DNA of 64,000 nucleotides from Vreelandella neptunia (GCF_034479615.1 NZ_CP140255.1:744001-808000); one strand, 5' to 3'. Numbered from the stretch's first letter, positions 44,411 through 53,957 are shown. Translations and numbers: made by a program. The notes: generated from the sequence alone by a model not told the origin.

Positions 44411-45370
44411 CTAAACTCTCAAGCAATCGCGGGCGGTCGAACTTAAGGGGGATCGCACCTTGCGTTGATAGACTTCTACGATCTCGGCGAGCACGGACAC
44501 GGCAAGCGATGAAGCGTCGCGCATGGAAGGTATCAATCCGACGGGCCCGCGGATGCGGTGAGTCTCTCTCTCGGTAAAACCAATTGACTGAAGCCTCTCG
44601 CAGCGCCGCGCATGGGTAGCTTTGCTGCCAATGGCGCCGATATAGAAGGCGGCGCCTTTAAGCGCCTGGGCGAGGAGGGCTTCTTCCCAGTCCACGTCAT
44701 GGAAGGCGAGCAGAAACGCCGTCCATGCATCATCGTCCAGCTTGGGAAGCGCCGAAGGAACTGTCAGTGTCGTAACGCGTTCGATTCCTAACCGTTGGGC
44801 ATCCAGGGCGTCGGCAGCGTCGCGTAGTTGCAGCTCGGTGTGGGTGCCGCTTGCCGTCGCCAGCCTGGCAAGCGCCAGACTGTCTGCGCCGCGCCCGGCG
44901 ATGCGCAGTCGGAGTTTCGGCGCATACCGGAAGTGAAGGGCGCTGGCCATCAGTGGGTGCTCGAATCCGAGATCGCCGGAGGCCGTGAGACTGAGTATTG
45001 CTGTCTGGCGCGAGGCGAGCTGATCATGGCAGGCACGCAGAACACTGGTCTGGGCGTTGGGCAGTACGCAAACGTCAATGGCCCCACCGCAGGGTAGCGG
45101 CAAATCGATGAACGGTGAGCCCTTGCCGTACCTCAGGCGCTTGATCCGCCCCGTGCTAAGCGCTTGCCGCGCATGATGGGCCACATCCGCGTCGATGCAC
45201 CCGCCTGAAATGTAGCCGCAACGATCACCAGAGGCAGACACGGCCATCAGGGCGCCCGGCATGCGCACGGCACCACCTTCCGTCGCGGTTACGATAACGA
45301 GAGCGGTCTTGCTTTCTCTGCGCCAGTCGAGCCACTGTCCAAGGACATCCTGTGCGTGTTCCAGATACAT
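44411..45370 (-). CDS. XdhC/CoxI-family molybdenum-hydroxylase maturation factor
   Basis: 319 residues from the ATG at 45370 (GAGG six bases upstream); the longer frame into IorB is rejected. N-terminal XdhC domain (ALVIVTATEGGAVRMPGALMAVS, GYISGGCIDADVAHHARQAL) and C-terminal Rossmann part (FYIGAIGSKATHARRCERL, GPVGLIPSMRDASSLAVSVLAEI). XdhC proteins bind and sulfurate the molybdenum cofactor before insertion. It follows IorB by 31 bp, so it serves that enzyme. Confidence 0.9.
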   Translation of the reverse strand: MYLEHAQDVLGQWLDWRRESKTALVIVTATEGGAVRMPGALMAVSASGDRCGYISGGCIDADVAHHARQALSTGRIKRLRYGKGSPFIDLPLPCGGAIDVCVLPNAQTSVLRACHDQLASRQTAILSLTASGDLGFEHPLMASALHFRYAPKLRLRIAGRGADSLALARLATASGTHTELQLRDAADALDAQRLGIERVTTLTVPSALPKLDDDAWTAFLLAFHDVDWEEALLAQALKGAAFYIGAIGSKATHARRCERLQSIGFTERETHRIRGPVGLIPSMRDASSLAVSVLAEIVEVYQRKVRSPLSSTARDCLRV

Positions 45371-45401
45371 GTTAGGCCTCGTCAATCTGTGGTCGGCTGC
45401 G

Positions 45402-47570
45402 TTAACCCTGAACATGATCGGCCAACGGCAGGTGGCGGATTCGTTGCTGCGTAGCGGCAAATAGCGCGTTGGCCAGCGCCGGGGCGAGCGGGGGAATGCC
45501 CGGCTCACCCACGCCGCCTAGCGGCGAGCCGATATCGACGATGCTCACCGCTACCTCTGGCGCTTCCCCGATGCGCAGTAAGGGATAGTCGTGAAAGTTC
45601 GACTGCTCGGCGTGGCCGTCACGGATCGTCACCTTCTGCCCCATGGCGGCTCCGAGTGCATCGATGACGGCGCCCTGCAGTTGCGCTTCCACCTGGCCCG
45701 GATTAATCGCGCGTCCGCAGTCGATAGCGGCATGGACACGTTCCACCTGAATACCTTCATCGTCAGCCCGAGCCTCGACTACCTGGGCAACATAGGAGCC
45801 GTAGCTTTCTACCACGGCCAAGCCGCGCGAGATTCCCTCTGCCGCAGGCTCTTGCCAATGCGACATCTCGGCGACCCGGTCGAGGACGGCCAGCATCCTC
45901 GCCTGATCGGTGCAGTGGCTTCTGCGAAACTCCAGCGGATCGCGGCCCGCTGCCGCCGCGCATTCGTCCATAAAGCTTTCAAAGAAGAAGCCGTTGAAGG
46001 AGTGAGCGATCGAACGCCAGGGGCAAAGCGGGATCGGCAGGTCGACCACGGCGTGATCCACGACAAAGTTGGGGATGGCGTAGCGCATGTCCGACAGGCC
46101 GCCGAGCGAGAAGGGGTCGAAGTTGGCGAGATTGCCCGTCGACTGCGCCCGCTGCTCCGGATCGATGCCGTATTCGCGGCCCATTTGCGGCCCGGCGACG
46201 CGAATGCGCATGCCGGTGATCTGGCCGGCCTCGTTCAGAACCGCCCGGAAGCGACACATCATCGTCTGGCGATACTGGCCCTGCTGAACGTCATCCTCGC
46301 GCGCCCATAGCACTTTGACCGGCCGACCATCGACGGCACGGCTGGCAAGCGCTGCCTGAAGGGCTATCTCGCCGTGGGTCTTGCGCCCGAAGCCGCCGCC
46401 CAAATAGGTGGTATTGATAAAAAACCGGTCAGCCGGTATCTGCATCGCATTCTCGAGCGTCATACGTACGACGTCCTGGCCCTGCGTGCCGATCCATAGT
46501 TCTGTTCGCTCCTCGGTGGACTCGGCCGTGCAGTTGATCGGTTCCATGCTGGCATGAGTCAGAAGCGGCACCGAGTATTCGGCCTCGACGACCTGGCCGT
46601 CGTCCGACAGGGTTGCCTCGGCCTCGCCAAGCAGCGTGGTGACGGGGACATCGGTTCGATCCAGTCCCTCGCGCAGCATTGCATTTATCTCATCGGTGGA
46701 AAGCGTGTCCGCCGGTGTTCGTGTGAAGGTGATCTCCAGGGCGTTGGCGGCTTGCTTGGCCTGCCACCAAGAGTCGGCAACCACTACTACGCCGCGCGGC
46801 ACGCGAACCACGGCGACAACGCCCGGTATCCCGGAGACGCTGCTCTCATCGAATGTCTCGACGTCGGCGGAAAAGACCGGGGCGAGTCGGACGGCGCCAT
46901 ACAGCATGCCTTCGCGCTCGACGTCTATCCCATATACGGCTTTGCCTGTCACCTTTGCTGGGGTATCGAGTCGCGCTACCTTGCGCCCGGTCAGCGTGCG
47001 TTCGCTATCGGGCCGCAGGGTCGGTTCCTCGGGCATCGGCAGCGCCATGGCGTCTTCCACCAGGTCACCGAAGGGAATCCTTCGGCCGCTGTCGGCGTGA
47101 ACAATGAAGCCGTTCTCGGCGTGCAAGGCCGCCGCTGCTACGTCCAGCCGCTCCGCCGCCGCCTGGGTCAGCATTTCCCGTGCCTGGGCGGCCGCGCGGC
47201 GCAGCGGGTCGTGCCAGAAACGGATGCCGAACGAGCCCACAGAGCGCATCTGGCCGATGAACGGAATCCGGTAGTCGTCGGAGAGCTGATTCGGCATGCC
47301 GACAGTAATGCGCGACCAATCGGCGCCCAGCTCCTCGGCGAGAATCTGGGCCTGGCCCGTGTGGGTGCCCTGGCCCATTTCGCTCGTGGGTAGCAGGAAG
47401 GTCACCTGGCCGCTCGTGTCGATGCGGATATAAGCGTGCGAAAGGAGTGGATCCTCTTCCTCTCGTGCCCAGGCTGTGGGTAGACGAAGGGGAATGATGA
47501 GCGCGGCGCCCGCCACTAAGGTGCCGCCTAGAAAGGCGCGACGGCTAAAGGATACATGATGTGTTTTCAT
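45402..47570 (-). CDS. Molybdopterin-binding aldehyde/isoquinoline oxidoreductase large subunit (IorB-like)
   Basis: 722 residues with a Tat signal (RRAFLGG near 10-16), so the folded enzyme is exported. Moco-binding hallmarks: LPTSEMGQGTHTGQAQILAEELG, ATYLGGGFGRKT-type segment (TTYLGGGFGRKTHGEIALQA), and C-terminal GSPLGGVGEPGIPPLAPA with the active-site Glu in GEPG. The family oxidises aldehydes or N-heterocycles and passes electrons to the 2Fe-2S subunit. No FAD subunit or cytochrome gene is adjacent, as in periplasmic members. Confidence 0.93.
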   Translation of the reverse strand: MKTHHVSFSRRAFLGGTLVAGAALIIPLRLPTAWAREEEDPLLSHAYIRIDTSGQVTFLLPTSEMGQGTHTGQAQILAEELGADWSRITVGMPNQLSDDYRIPFIGQMRSVGSFGIRFWHDPLRRAAAQAREMLTQAAAERLDVAAAALHAENGFIVHADSGRRIPFGDLVEDAMALPMPEEPTLRPDSERTLTGRKVARLDTPAKVTGKAVYGIDVEREGMLYGAVRLAPVFSADVETFDESSVSGIPGVVAVVRVPRGVVVVADSWWQAKQAANALEITFTRTPADTLSTDEINAMLREGLDRTDVPVTTLLGEAEATLSDDGQVVEAEYSVPLLTHASMEPINCTAESTEERTELWIGTQGQDVVRMTLENAMQIPADRFFINTTYLGGGFGRKTHGEIALQAALASRAVDGRPVKVLWAREDDVQQGQYRQTMMCRFRAVLNEAGQITGMRIRVAGPQMGREYGIDPEQRAQSTGNLANFDPFSLGGLSDMRYAIPNFVVDHAVVDLPIPLCPWRSIAHSFNGFFFESFMDECAAAAGRDPLEFRRSHCTDQARMLAVLDRVAEMSHWQEPAAEGISRGLAVVESYGSYVAQVVEARADDEGIQVERVHAAIDCGRAINPGQVEAQLQGAVIDALGAAMGQKVTIRDGHAEQSNFHDYPLLRIGEAPEVAVSIVDIGSPLGGVGEPGIPPLAPALANALFAATQQRIRHLPLADHVQG

Positions 47571-47609
47571 TGTTGACCTGTCCTTTCCATGAGGGTGACA
47601 CGGTGCCGG

Positions 47610-48059
47610 TTAGCTTTCGGCAACACGGTGTATGGCCGCCCGGATGCGCACATAGGTGCCGCAGCGGCAAAGGTTGCCGCTCATTGCGTCATCGATCTGC
47701 GCATCGGTAGGGCGCGGATTGCGCGCCAGAAGCGCAGCGGCGCTCATGATCTGACCCGACTGGCAGTAGCCGCATTGCGGGACGTCCAGCTCCACCCAGG
47801 CTTGCTGGACAGGGTGCGTGCCGTCTTCGGACAACCCTTCGATCGTGGTGATGGATCTACCTTCGGCGCCAGATAACGGGAAGACACAGGCACGCACCGG
47901 CTCACCATCCACATGCAGCATGCACGCACCGCATTGCGCGATGCCGCAACCGAACTTGGTGCCGGTGAGTTTCAGTTGCTCCCGGATCACCCAGAGAAGC
48001 GGGGTACCCGGCTCGGCGGTAACGTCTACCGCGCGTCCGTTGATCGTAAATGCTGTCAT
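47610..48059 (-). CDS. 2Fe-2S subunit (IorA-like)
   Basis: 149 residues. Plant-type ferredoxin cluster ([16 protein letters not shown]...RAC) and the second cluster domain ([16 protein letters not shown]...[15 protein letters not shown]), the standard small subunit of molybdenum hydroxylases. It lacks a signal and is presumably carried out with the Tat-tagged large subunit. First gene of the iorA-iorB-xdhC operon. Confidence 0.95.
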   Translation of the reverse strand: MTAFTINGRAVDVTAEPGTPLLWVIREQLKLTGTKFGCGIAQCGACMLHVDGEPVRACVFPLSGAEGRSITTIEGLSEDGTHPVQQAWVELDVPQCGYCQSGQIMSAAALLARNPRPTDAQIDDAMSGNLCRCGTYVRIRAAIHRVAES

Positions 48060-48360
48060 GGGTGTTTCTCCTTGGCCTCATTTCGGGTCGTAACATGGCA
48101 GGGTTGTTGGCTCTTCTCGATTGCCGTAGAGGCAGCAGTTGGCTTCGGCCAAGGCTGCGTTATCTTTTTTAACAACTTGATGGAGGCAAGGCTTGCCAGC
48201 ACCTACGCAAACCTTGCCTTTTCCTGCAGGGGGCAACGAAGGCCTTCGACATCATGCTAAGTTCAACCTGAATACGGGAGGGGGAAACAGATAGGTTCGC
48301 TCTATTTGGTCGATTCTGAAGTCATACGAGAGTTTCAGCTTTACGGCGGAGGTTAGGGCA
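48060..48360. promoter_or_regulatory. Divergent intergenic region with AraC-type promoter repeat
   Basis: About 48160-48300 resembles 59405-59540: both carry a GGC(A)AGGGCTTGCC-type palindrome (here GGCAAGGCTTGCC, perfect 6-bp arms, near 48185), then CTTGCC-3-TCCTGCAGGGG, then a (C)TTCnnCATCnTGCTAA promoter-like run and a purine-rich GGGAG ribosome-like site. No AraC gene follows here; the next gene is a response regulator. The palindrome and the TCCTGCAGG block are candidate operators for the iorA operon. Confidence 0.5.
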
Positions 48361-49080
48361 ATGCACGAGGCCACACATGTAGTCGTCGTTGACGATAATA
48401 ATGATATACGGGATTTGGTGCGGGAGTATCTTGAGCAGCAGGGTTACAAAATCAGCGTTGCTGAAGGTGGGGCGGCTCTGCGACGAATCCTAGAGCGGCA
48501 GAGTGTGGATCTCATCATTCTCGATGTCATGATGCCTGGTGAGGACGGTATTACGCTATGCCGAGAGATTCGGGCGTCTGGAGATATTCCTATCATATTT
48601 CTGACTGCGATGGCCGAAGATACAGATCGTATCGTCGGTCTCGAACTCGGCGCGGACGATTACCTGGTTAAGCCATTCAATCCGCGTGAGCTTCTTGCTC
48701 GAATTAGAGCCGTGCTGCGTCGTGCGACAAGTTCCGCTCCGGCGCGGATAACTCTTGACCGTAGGATAGTTCGTATCGGCTTTTGGAAACTCGATTTAGG
48801 CCGCCAGGAAGTCTTTGGTGACGATGGCGTGGGTATCCCTCTCAGTACAGCAGAGTTTCGCCTTCTTAAGGTCTTCATTGAGCGACCTGGGTTAATACTC
48901 AGCCGAGAGCAGCTTCTTGATCTGACGGTTGGGAGGACAGCCGACATCTTTGACCGCAGCATTGATAACCAAGTGAGCCGCCTACGGAAGAAGATTGAGG
49001 AGAACCCCAAGAATCCGTCGATCATCAAAACCCACTGGGGGGGCGGCTACAGCCTATGTACTGAGGTTATTTTCGAATGA
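48361..49080 (+). CDS. OmpR-family response regulator
   Basis: 239 residues. Receiver with acidic residues in VVVDDNND, phospho-Asp in ILDVMMPGEDG near 54, Thr in LTAM, Lys in VKPFNPRE; winged-helix output with REQLLDLTVGRTADIFDRSIDNQVSRLRKKIEE. Overlaps its kinase by ATGA. Divergent from the iorA operon, so control of that oxidoreductase is possible but unproven. Confidence 0.93.
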   Translation: MHEATHVVVVDDNNDIRDLVREYLEQQGYKISVAEGGAALRRILERQSVDLIILDVMMPGEDGITLCREIRASGDIPIIFLTAMAEDTDRIVGLELGADDYLVKPFNPRELLARIRAVLRRATSSAPARITLDRRIVRIGFWKLDLGRQEVFGDDGVGIPLSTAEFRLLKVFIERPGLILSREQLLDLTVGRTADIFDRSIDNQVSRLRKKIEENPKNPSIIKTHWGGGYSLCTEVIFE

Positions 49081-50585
49081 TCCGTCTTTGGCGAAAGAGC
49101 CTGGCTATACAATTCATCGGGCTGACGCTCGTTGCATTGATCCTCTCACAGGCAATTACCTTCCTTATATCCTCGGATGAGTACACCAAGAAGTTCGACG
49201 CTGGGGCGAAAGCGGAATTTATCAGCCGAGCGTCATCAGTGACCCGCTTGGTGGAATCGCTATCGCCGCCATTGAGAGAGCAGGCTCTGCGCGCAAGTGA
49301 AGGCAGTTATTTAAGATACTGGTTGACCGACAGCGATCCTGCGGATCCTAATGCCTGGAGATTAGCGGCCCTTTCCCAGCTTTCCCGGCCTTTGGATAGC
49401 GCCGTCGATCCAAACGGAACATTAGGATGGGCTGGGTCTCCCCATCCGAAATTACCGAACGTCGACGAAGTGGCCACTGCAAACGCCGATGACCCGTGGT
49501 GGACGCCAACACCCTATTTGTGGATGCTGTCACAGCCAACCAAGGTGCTCCAGTTTTCAGGCAGTCTTGGGTATGGGTACAAGACGCAACTCGACGACGG
49601 TCGCTGGTTGAACGCTGCCTTTTACCAGCACGATAAGGGAAGCTTGTGGACATCAGAACCACTGATGTCGATTGGGTTTACCGCCCTCATGCTTGCGTTG
49701 ATCGGCGCCTTCATCGCGAGCCGCATCGCGCGACCACTGCGAAACCTGGCAACATCCGCTGAAGCGCTGGGTCGAGGACAAAACCTGCCGCCATTGTTGG
49801 AAGATGGGCCAGAAGAGATCAGGCGAACAGCTCAATCCTTCAATAAGATGCAAAGCCGTCTACATCGTTTCGTAGAGGATCGGACGAAGATGCTGGCAGC
49901 GATTGGCCATGATTTACGGACGCCGCTAACCTCGCTTCGGCTGAGAGCCGAATTCGTCAACGATGAAGACATCCAGCGTAAGATGATAGCGACAATTGAC
50001 GAGCTACAGTCGATGACGGAAGCCGCCATTTCGTTCGCACGTGGAGAGTCGATTCAAGAGGAAACACGTACCATTGATCTGGAAGCGCTTGTGGGGAGTA
50101 TTTGTGACGATCAGGCTGATCTGGGACATCCAGTCACTCATGTCGAGAGCGTTAAGATGAAGTACCGTTGCCGACCAGATAGCCTTCGCCGCGCGTTAAG
50201 AAATCTGGTCGAGAACGCGGTGCGTTATGGGGGAGAGGCAAAAGTGTCTCTTCGGGAGACTCCTTCTTCGGTTGATATCGTCGTTGAAGACCGTGGGCCA
50301 GGGATTCCGGACGACATGAAAGAGAAGGTTTTCGCACCCTTTGTCCGGCTTGAAACGTCGCGAAACAGACAGACCGGGGGCATCGGTCTCGGCCTCTCGA
50401 TAGTGCGCGCAGTTGCACGGCAGCACGGGGGAGATATCTCTTTTTTCAACGGCGAAGCCGGTATGCAAGCGATCATCTCGCTTCCGAGAGAAGGCAGTGT
50501 AGACGCAGCGCCGGTGCGAAAAGAGCGTATCTGGCGACTCACAAAAACGTCACGAGCCGTGCAAAATGCTCACTTACCGGAATAG
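49077..50585 (+). CDS. Sensor histidine kinase (EnvZ-like)
   Basis: 502 residues. TM1 (IQFIGLTLVALILSQAITFLI), a periplasmic domain of about 165 residues with an aromatic C-terminal part, TM2 (IGFTALMLALIGAFIAS), HAMP (RPLRNLATSAEALGRG), HisKA with AIGHDLRTPLTSLRLR, HATPase with NLVENAVRYG, DRGPGIPDD and GGIGLGLSIV. Cognate to the regulator it overlaps. The final 35 residues after the ATPase domain are basic and unconserved in look. Confidence 0.93.
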   Translation: MIRLWRKSLAIQFIGLTLVALILSQAITFLISSDEYTKKFDAGAKAEFISRASSVTRLVESLSPPLREQALRASEGSYLRYWLTDSDPADPNAWRLAALSQLSRPLDSAVDPNGTLGWAGSPHPKLPNVDEVATANADDPWWTPTPYLWMLSQPTKVLQFSGSLGYGYKTQLDDGRWLNAAFYQHDKGSLWTSEPLMSIGFTALMLALIGAFIASRIARPLRNLATSAEALGRGQNLPPLLEDGPEEIRRTAQSFNKMQSRLHRFVEDRTKMLAAIGHDLRTPLTSLRLRAEFVNDEDIQRKMIATIDELQSMTEAAISFARGESIQEETRTIDLEALVGSICDDQADLGHPVTHVESVKMKYRCRPDSLRRALRNLVENAVRYGGEAKVSLRETPSSVDIVVEDRGPGIPDDMKEKVFAPFVRLETSRNRQTGGIGLGLSIVRAVARQHGGDISFFNGEAGMQAIISLPREGSVDAAPVRKERIWRLTKTSRAVQNAHLPE

Positions 50586-50680
50586 CTCGGCTCTGTCCTG
50601 GCCACTCCAATAACCCCTGCCCGATGTTGCAAGGCAACCTCATCACATTGTTTATTATGATTTAGCGTTAGTGGCACAGT

Positions 50681-50795
50681 TTGCTACAAAATAACCAAAA
50701 CTACGGCATATTATGGACACAACCATCACCTACCATCCTCGTTGTCGCCGTAGAGCTTAGTTAGCCCGGCACCGTAATCTCTAGCATAGAGCGAG
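50681..50795 (-). mobile_element. Probable IS remnant, inverted relative to 3991-4115
   Basis: On the minus strand it encodes YGAGLTKLYGDNEDGR-stop and then a tail ending GGTTATTTTGTAGCAA, matching the relic at 3991-4115. It abuts the DoxX ribosome site, so the IS fragment forms most of the DoxX upstream region. Remaining gap 50586-50680 shows nothing else. Confidence 0.5.
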
Positions 50796-50801
50796 GACAA
50801 C

Positions 50802-51209
50802 ATGCCGACACTACCAATGCACCGCTTGAGCAAATTGGCTCCGTACTTTCTCAGCGTTCTGCGGATCTTTGCCGCTGGGTCTTTCCTGACACATGGGACG
50901 ATGAAGCTTTTCAGCTGGCCCGCCCCTTTCGAGTATCCCCTTAACCCCATGCTTTATACCGCTGGCATCCTGGAGGTAGTGGGCGGTTTATTGCTATTAA
51001 TGGGTCTGTTCTCGCGACCAACGGCTTTCTTACTTTCTGGTTTAATGGCATTTGCCTACTTTATCGCGCACAGCTCGAACAGTTTTTTTCCTGTTCTCAA
51101 CCACGGTGAAGCGGCCATGCTTTATTGCTTCATCTTTCTCTATATTAGTGCCGCAGGCCCAGGCGTTTGGAGCTTTGATGCTTCGCGAGCGCAAAGTCGG
51201 GTGGGGTGA
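50802..51209 (+). CDS. DoxX-family membrane protein
   Basis: 135 residues with four helices: LSVLRIFAAGSFLTHGTMKLF, LYTAGILEVVGGLLLLMGLF, TAFLLSGLMAFAYFIAH and MLYCFIFLYISAAGPGVWSFD. This is the usual DoxX layout with the family Gly/His-rich first helix. DoxX proteins are linked to thiosulfate/quinone or redox-stress functions in a few cases. ATG follows GAGGA. Upstream sequence is an IS remnant, so its promoter may be new. Confidence 0.88.
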   Translation: MPTLPMHRLSKLAPYFLSVLRIFAAGSFLTHGTMKLFSWPAPFEYPLNPMLYTAGILEVVGGLLLLMGLFSRPTAFLLSGLMAFAYFIAHSSNSFFPVLNHGEAAMLYCFIFLYISAAGPGVWSFDASRAQSRVG

Positions 51210-51282
51210 GACCGCTGTTTGAAACCATTCCCTCATGCCATCCCTTCATAATAAGTTCCAACTGAAATGCGGGAGGAAACCT

Positions 51283-52206
51283 ATGAACTCGCTCAAACAG
51301 GCTGTCCGGGCTTATACCAGCCGCTACGCCGACAACCGTGGTATGGCGATAACCCCGGTGCCGGGTTTGCGAATGATGTGCCTCAAGGCGCCATCCGGCG
51401 ACCTGCATTCGGTTTACAGGCCGCTGATATGCCTGGTTCTGCAGGGGGCGAAGCGCTTGATAGTGGGGAATGAGGAACGGGTTTTTTCTAGCGGGCAGTC
51501 CGTCCTCGTTAGTGCTGACATGCCGGTCACCGGACGGGTCGTGCAAGCAAGCCAGAGCGAGCCCTATCTGGCGATCGCTGTCGAACTGGAGGTGGCGCTG
51601 TTGCGGGAGCTCACCGCCCATATCGATACCCCCCGCCCGCAGCGCACTTCAGAGATGCCTACGCTATTCGCCGTCGACACCGAAGCCGCACTGCTCGATT
51701 GCGCATCACGGCTGATGCACCTGTTGGATCGCCCAGAAGCGGCGCCGCTCTTGAGCCCAGGAATCATGCGGGAGCTGCACTACTGGCTCCTATCAGGGCC
51801 TCACAGCGATGCTTTGCGGGCGCTGGCAGACCCGGACAGCCATGCGAGCCGTCTTGCCGCCGCCATTACGGTACTCAGAGCTGAGTATCAGTCGCGTGTG
51901 CCCGTTGAGCGACTTGCGGCAGAAGCGGGAATGAGTAGCACCTCGTTTCATAAGCACTTTAAGCACATGACGTCGCTCACGCCGGGGCAGTACCAGAAGC
52001 GACTTCGCTTGATTGAAGCGCGCCGCTTGATGCTCAATGAAGGATTCTCAGCGAGCAGCGCTGCTTTTGAAGTGGGCTACGAGAGCGTGCCCCAATTTAC
52101 CCGCGAATATGGGCGGCTGTTTCAGAAACCACCGAAACAGGACGCTCTGCTAGCTCGGAGATCTATCGAACAAAGGGTATCGCCGTTAACGGTTAGCACA
52201 GCGTGA
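51283..52206 (+). CDS. AraC-family regulator (AraC_N type)
   Basis: 307 residues from the ATG at 51283 with GGGAGGA upstream. N-terminal AraC_N domain (LKAPSGDLHSVYRPLICLVLQGAKRLIVGNEERVFSSGQSVLVSADMPVTG) and C-terminal HTH pair (VPVERLAAEAGMSSTSFHKHFKHMTSLTPGQYQKRLRLIEARRLML, ASSAAFEVGYESVPQFTREYGRLF). Such regulators often control aldehyde-reducing enzymes. A dead relative is at 59541, and its leader sequence resembles 48270-48300. Confidence 0.92.
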   Translation: MNSLKQAVRAYTSRYADNRGMAITPVPGLRMMCLKAPSGDLHSVYRPLICLVLQGAKRLIVGNEERVFSSGQSVLVSADMPVTGRVVQASQSEPYLAIAVELEVALLRELTAHIDTPRPQRTSEMPTLFAVDTEAALLDCASRLMHLLDRPEAAPLLSPGIMRELHYWLLSGPHSDALRALADPDSHASRLAAAITVLRAEYQSRVPVERLAAEAGMSSTSFHKHFKHMTSLTPGQYQKRLRLIEARRLMLNEGFSASSAAFEVGYESVPQFTREYGRLFQKPPKQDALLARRSIEQRVSPLTVSTA

Positions 52207-52316
52207 CCTTTGCATCCCATTGAATGCGTAAGCGTGTTGACCGCTATGCCTTTTGCTAAACTTTGGCGCGTCGCAAACAGAAAAATTGAATTCACTCTAA
52301 CTAGCTATGGACGGTC

Positions 52317-52937
52317 ATGATGGACACTTCAAGAACGATCTCTCTTGCTTCCCTGCGTGTCATGTTGTGCGCCATTCTCCTGGTGGCGCTGGCGCTCGGT
52401 GTTGGATATCAGGCCCGTGCCGCCGAGCCTTCCAATGACGTCAGACAGACGGTGGATCAGCTGCTTCGGTTGGTTGATGAGCGGCTTGCTATTGCGCCCG
52501 ATGTTGCAAAGGCTAAATGGAACTCTGGTGCTCCTATTGATGCTCCCGCACGAGAAGCGCAAATTCTAGAGAGGGTCGTGGCTGAAGCCACGCGGGCGGG
52601 TATCAATGAGGCCTTTGCCCAGACGTTTTTCAAACATCAGTTTGAGGCAAGCAAGGTTATCCAGCACCGGCTCCATGAACAATGGAGGCAAACAGAGCAG
52701 CCTCCTTTTGAATCCCCACCAGACCTTGCCGAAGATATTCGCCCCCAACTTGACCAATTGACACCACAACTGATGGCTTCACTTCGCGACTTCGAGCGTG
52801 TTGCTGAAAGCGAAGGAGTTAAACAATATCTTGAAAATAATGCCGAAACCTTGGTGAGTGACGGTGTAGGAGGTGTCGCCCGGGAAGAGGCATTACGCCC
52901 ACTTTACGAAGCCACCGACACTGCAGGCGTGCAATAG
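52317..52937 (+). CDS. Periplasmic chorismate mutase (AroQ-gamma type)
   Basis: 206 residues with signal peptide (LVALALGVGYQARA). The helical domain has the AroQ-gamma pattern: VRQTVDQLLRLVDERLAIAPDVAKAKWNSGAPI, REAQILERVVAEATRAGINEAFAQTFFKHQFEASKVIQ. Exported chorismate mutases turn chorismate to prephenate outside the cytoplasm; why is unclear. Second in line after the AraC gene but 110 bp away; likely its own promoter. Confidence 0.88.
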   Translation: MMDTSRTISLASLRVMLCAILLVALALGVGYQARAAEPSNDVRQTVDQLLRLVDERLAIAPDVAKAKWNSGAPIDAPAREAQILERVVAEATRAGINEAFAQTFFKHQFEASKVIQHRLHEQWRQTEQPPFESPPDLAEDIRPQLDQLTPQLMASLRDFERVAESEGVKQYLENNAETLVSDGVGGVAREEALRPLYEATDTAGVQ

Positions 52938-53008
52938 GCTCAGCGTTGGCAAGAAAGGGGCGTGTATCTACTTTTGATTCGGCTTGGTTGGATCCTACGG
53001 AGAAACGC

Positions 53009-53848
53009 CTATCGACGTGTTTCATCCCTGTCCGCGGATAGAGCTACCTCCTTATACGCTTCGAGCGACTCAAGCCGCTCTTTTAGCGCATGGCTAATGG
53101 AGTCATAGGCCGTGCTGCCTAACGTAAGACGAAGTGGTGGGTTCGGCATATCCGTTATGTTAATGATGGCATCAACGGTATTGCCTGCATCGCCTTTAAT
53201 GGCCAAGTCACCTGACGCCAGGGCCCTACGCAGCTCGCCTGCTGGGGTATCTTCATAGATCGGCGTCGTGGGTGTGCGATCCAGCCCTTCAGCAAAGTGG
53301 GTCGCAGTGGGCCCCGGCTCGGCGATAATGAAATCAATACCAAAAGGCGAGACTTCCTTCGCGACGGATTCGACGAACCCCTCGATGCCCCACTTCGTGG
53401 CGTGATAAAGGCTGAAGCTTGGATAGGCGATCTGGCCGCCCTCCGACGATACCTGAACGATGCGGCCGCCCCCTTGTTCGCGTAAATGTGGTAGTACGGC
53501 GCGAAGGAACTGGATGGAGCCTGTGAGGTTAGTCGCGATTTGCCGCTCAATCTGTTCATCACTGGCCTCTTCGGCAGCGCCAAAGAGACCATACCCTGCA
53601 TTGCTGACGACCACATCGACTCGCCCAAACGTCGTGAACGCTTGCGAAACGGCATCTCTCATCGTTGGTGTATCCGTCACGTCGAAGGTAAGTATCTGCA
53701 AGCGATCACCATGCAAGGAGAGCAAGTCGTCCAGAGACCCCTTGCGGCGTAGCGTTGCTATAACGCGATCGCCGCGTTCCAGTAGCCGTTCAGTAAGTAG
53801 TCGGCCGAGGCCGGTGGATGTGCCTGTGATAAGCCAAGTTTTAGCCAT
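53009..53848 (-). CDS. Short-chain dehydrogenase/reductase
   Basis: 279 residues. TGTSTGLGRLLTERLL cofactor motif, NAGYGLFGA, Ser in VQVSSEGG, YHATK catalytic pair, then PFGIDFIIAEPGPTATHF. The extended C-terminus is that of retinol-dehydrogenase-like/oxidoreductase SDRs. Divergent from the LysR at 53958 with 109 bp between; probably controlled by it. Confidence 0.92.
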   Translation of the reverse strand: MAKTWLITGTSTGLGRLLTERLLERGDRVIATLRRKGSLDDLLSLHGDRLQILTFDVTDTPTMRDAVSQAFTTFGRVDVVVSNAGYGLFGAAEEASDEQIERQIATNLTGSIQFLRAVLPHLREQGGGRIVQVSSEGGQIAYPSFSLYHATKWGIEGFVESVAKEVSPFGIDFIIAEPGPTATHFAEGLDRTPTTPIYEDTPAGELRRALASGDLAIKGDAGNTVDAIINITDMPNPPLRLTLGSTAYDSISHALKERLESLEAYKEVALSADRDETRR

Positions 53849-53957
53849 GAGATTTCTCCTAAGTCATTCATCAAGTGTTGCAAGACAAAGGTTAGGGCAG
53901 TAACACTAGTAAGAGAATACTCATCAATTGGCACGAGGAGGTGAAAGTAATTCACCA

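Noticed and set aside
45591-46310. 239-codon plus-strand frame inside the IorB-like gene
   Set aside because: Antisense shadow; the minus strand carries conserved molybdopterin-binding motifs throughout.
50726-50950. 74-codon minus-strand frame overlapping the DoxX start
   Set aside because: Only its last 16 residues match the other IS relic; the first part is antisense to DoxX. Treated as part of an IS remnant, not a gene.
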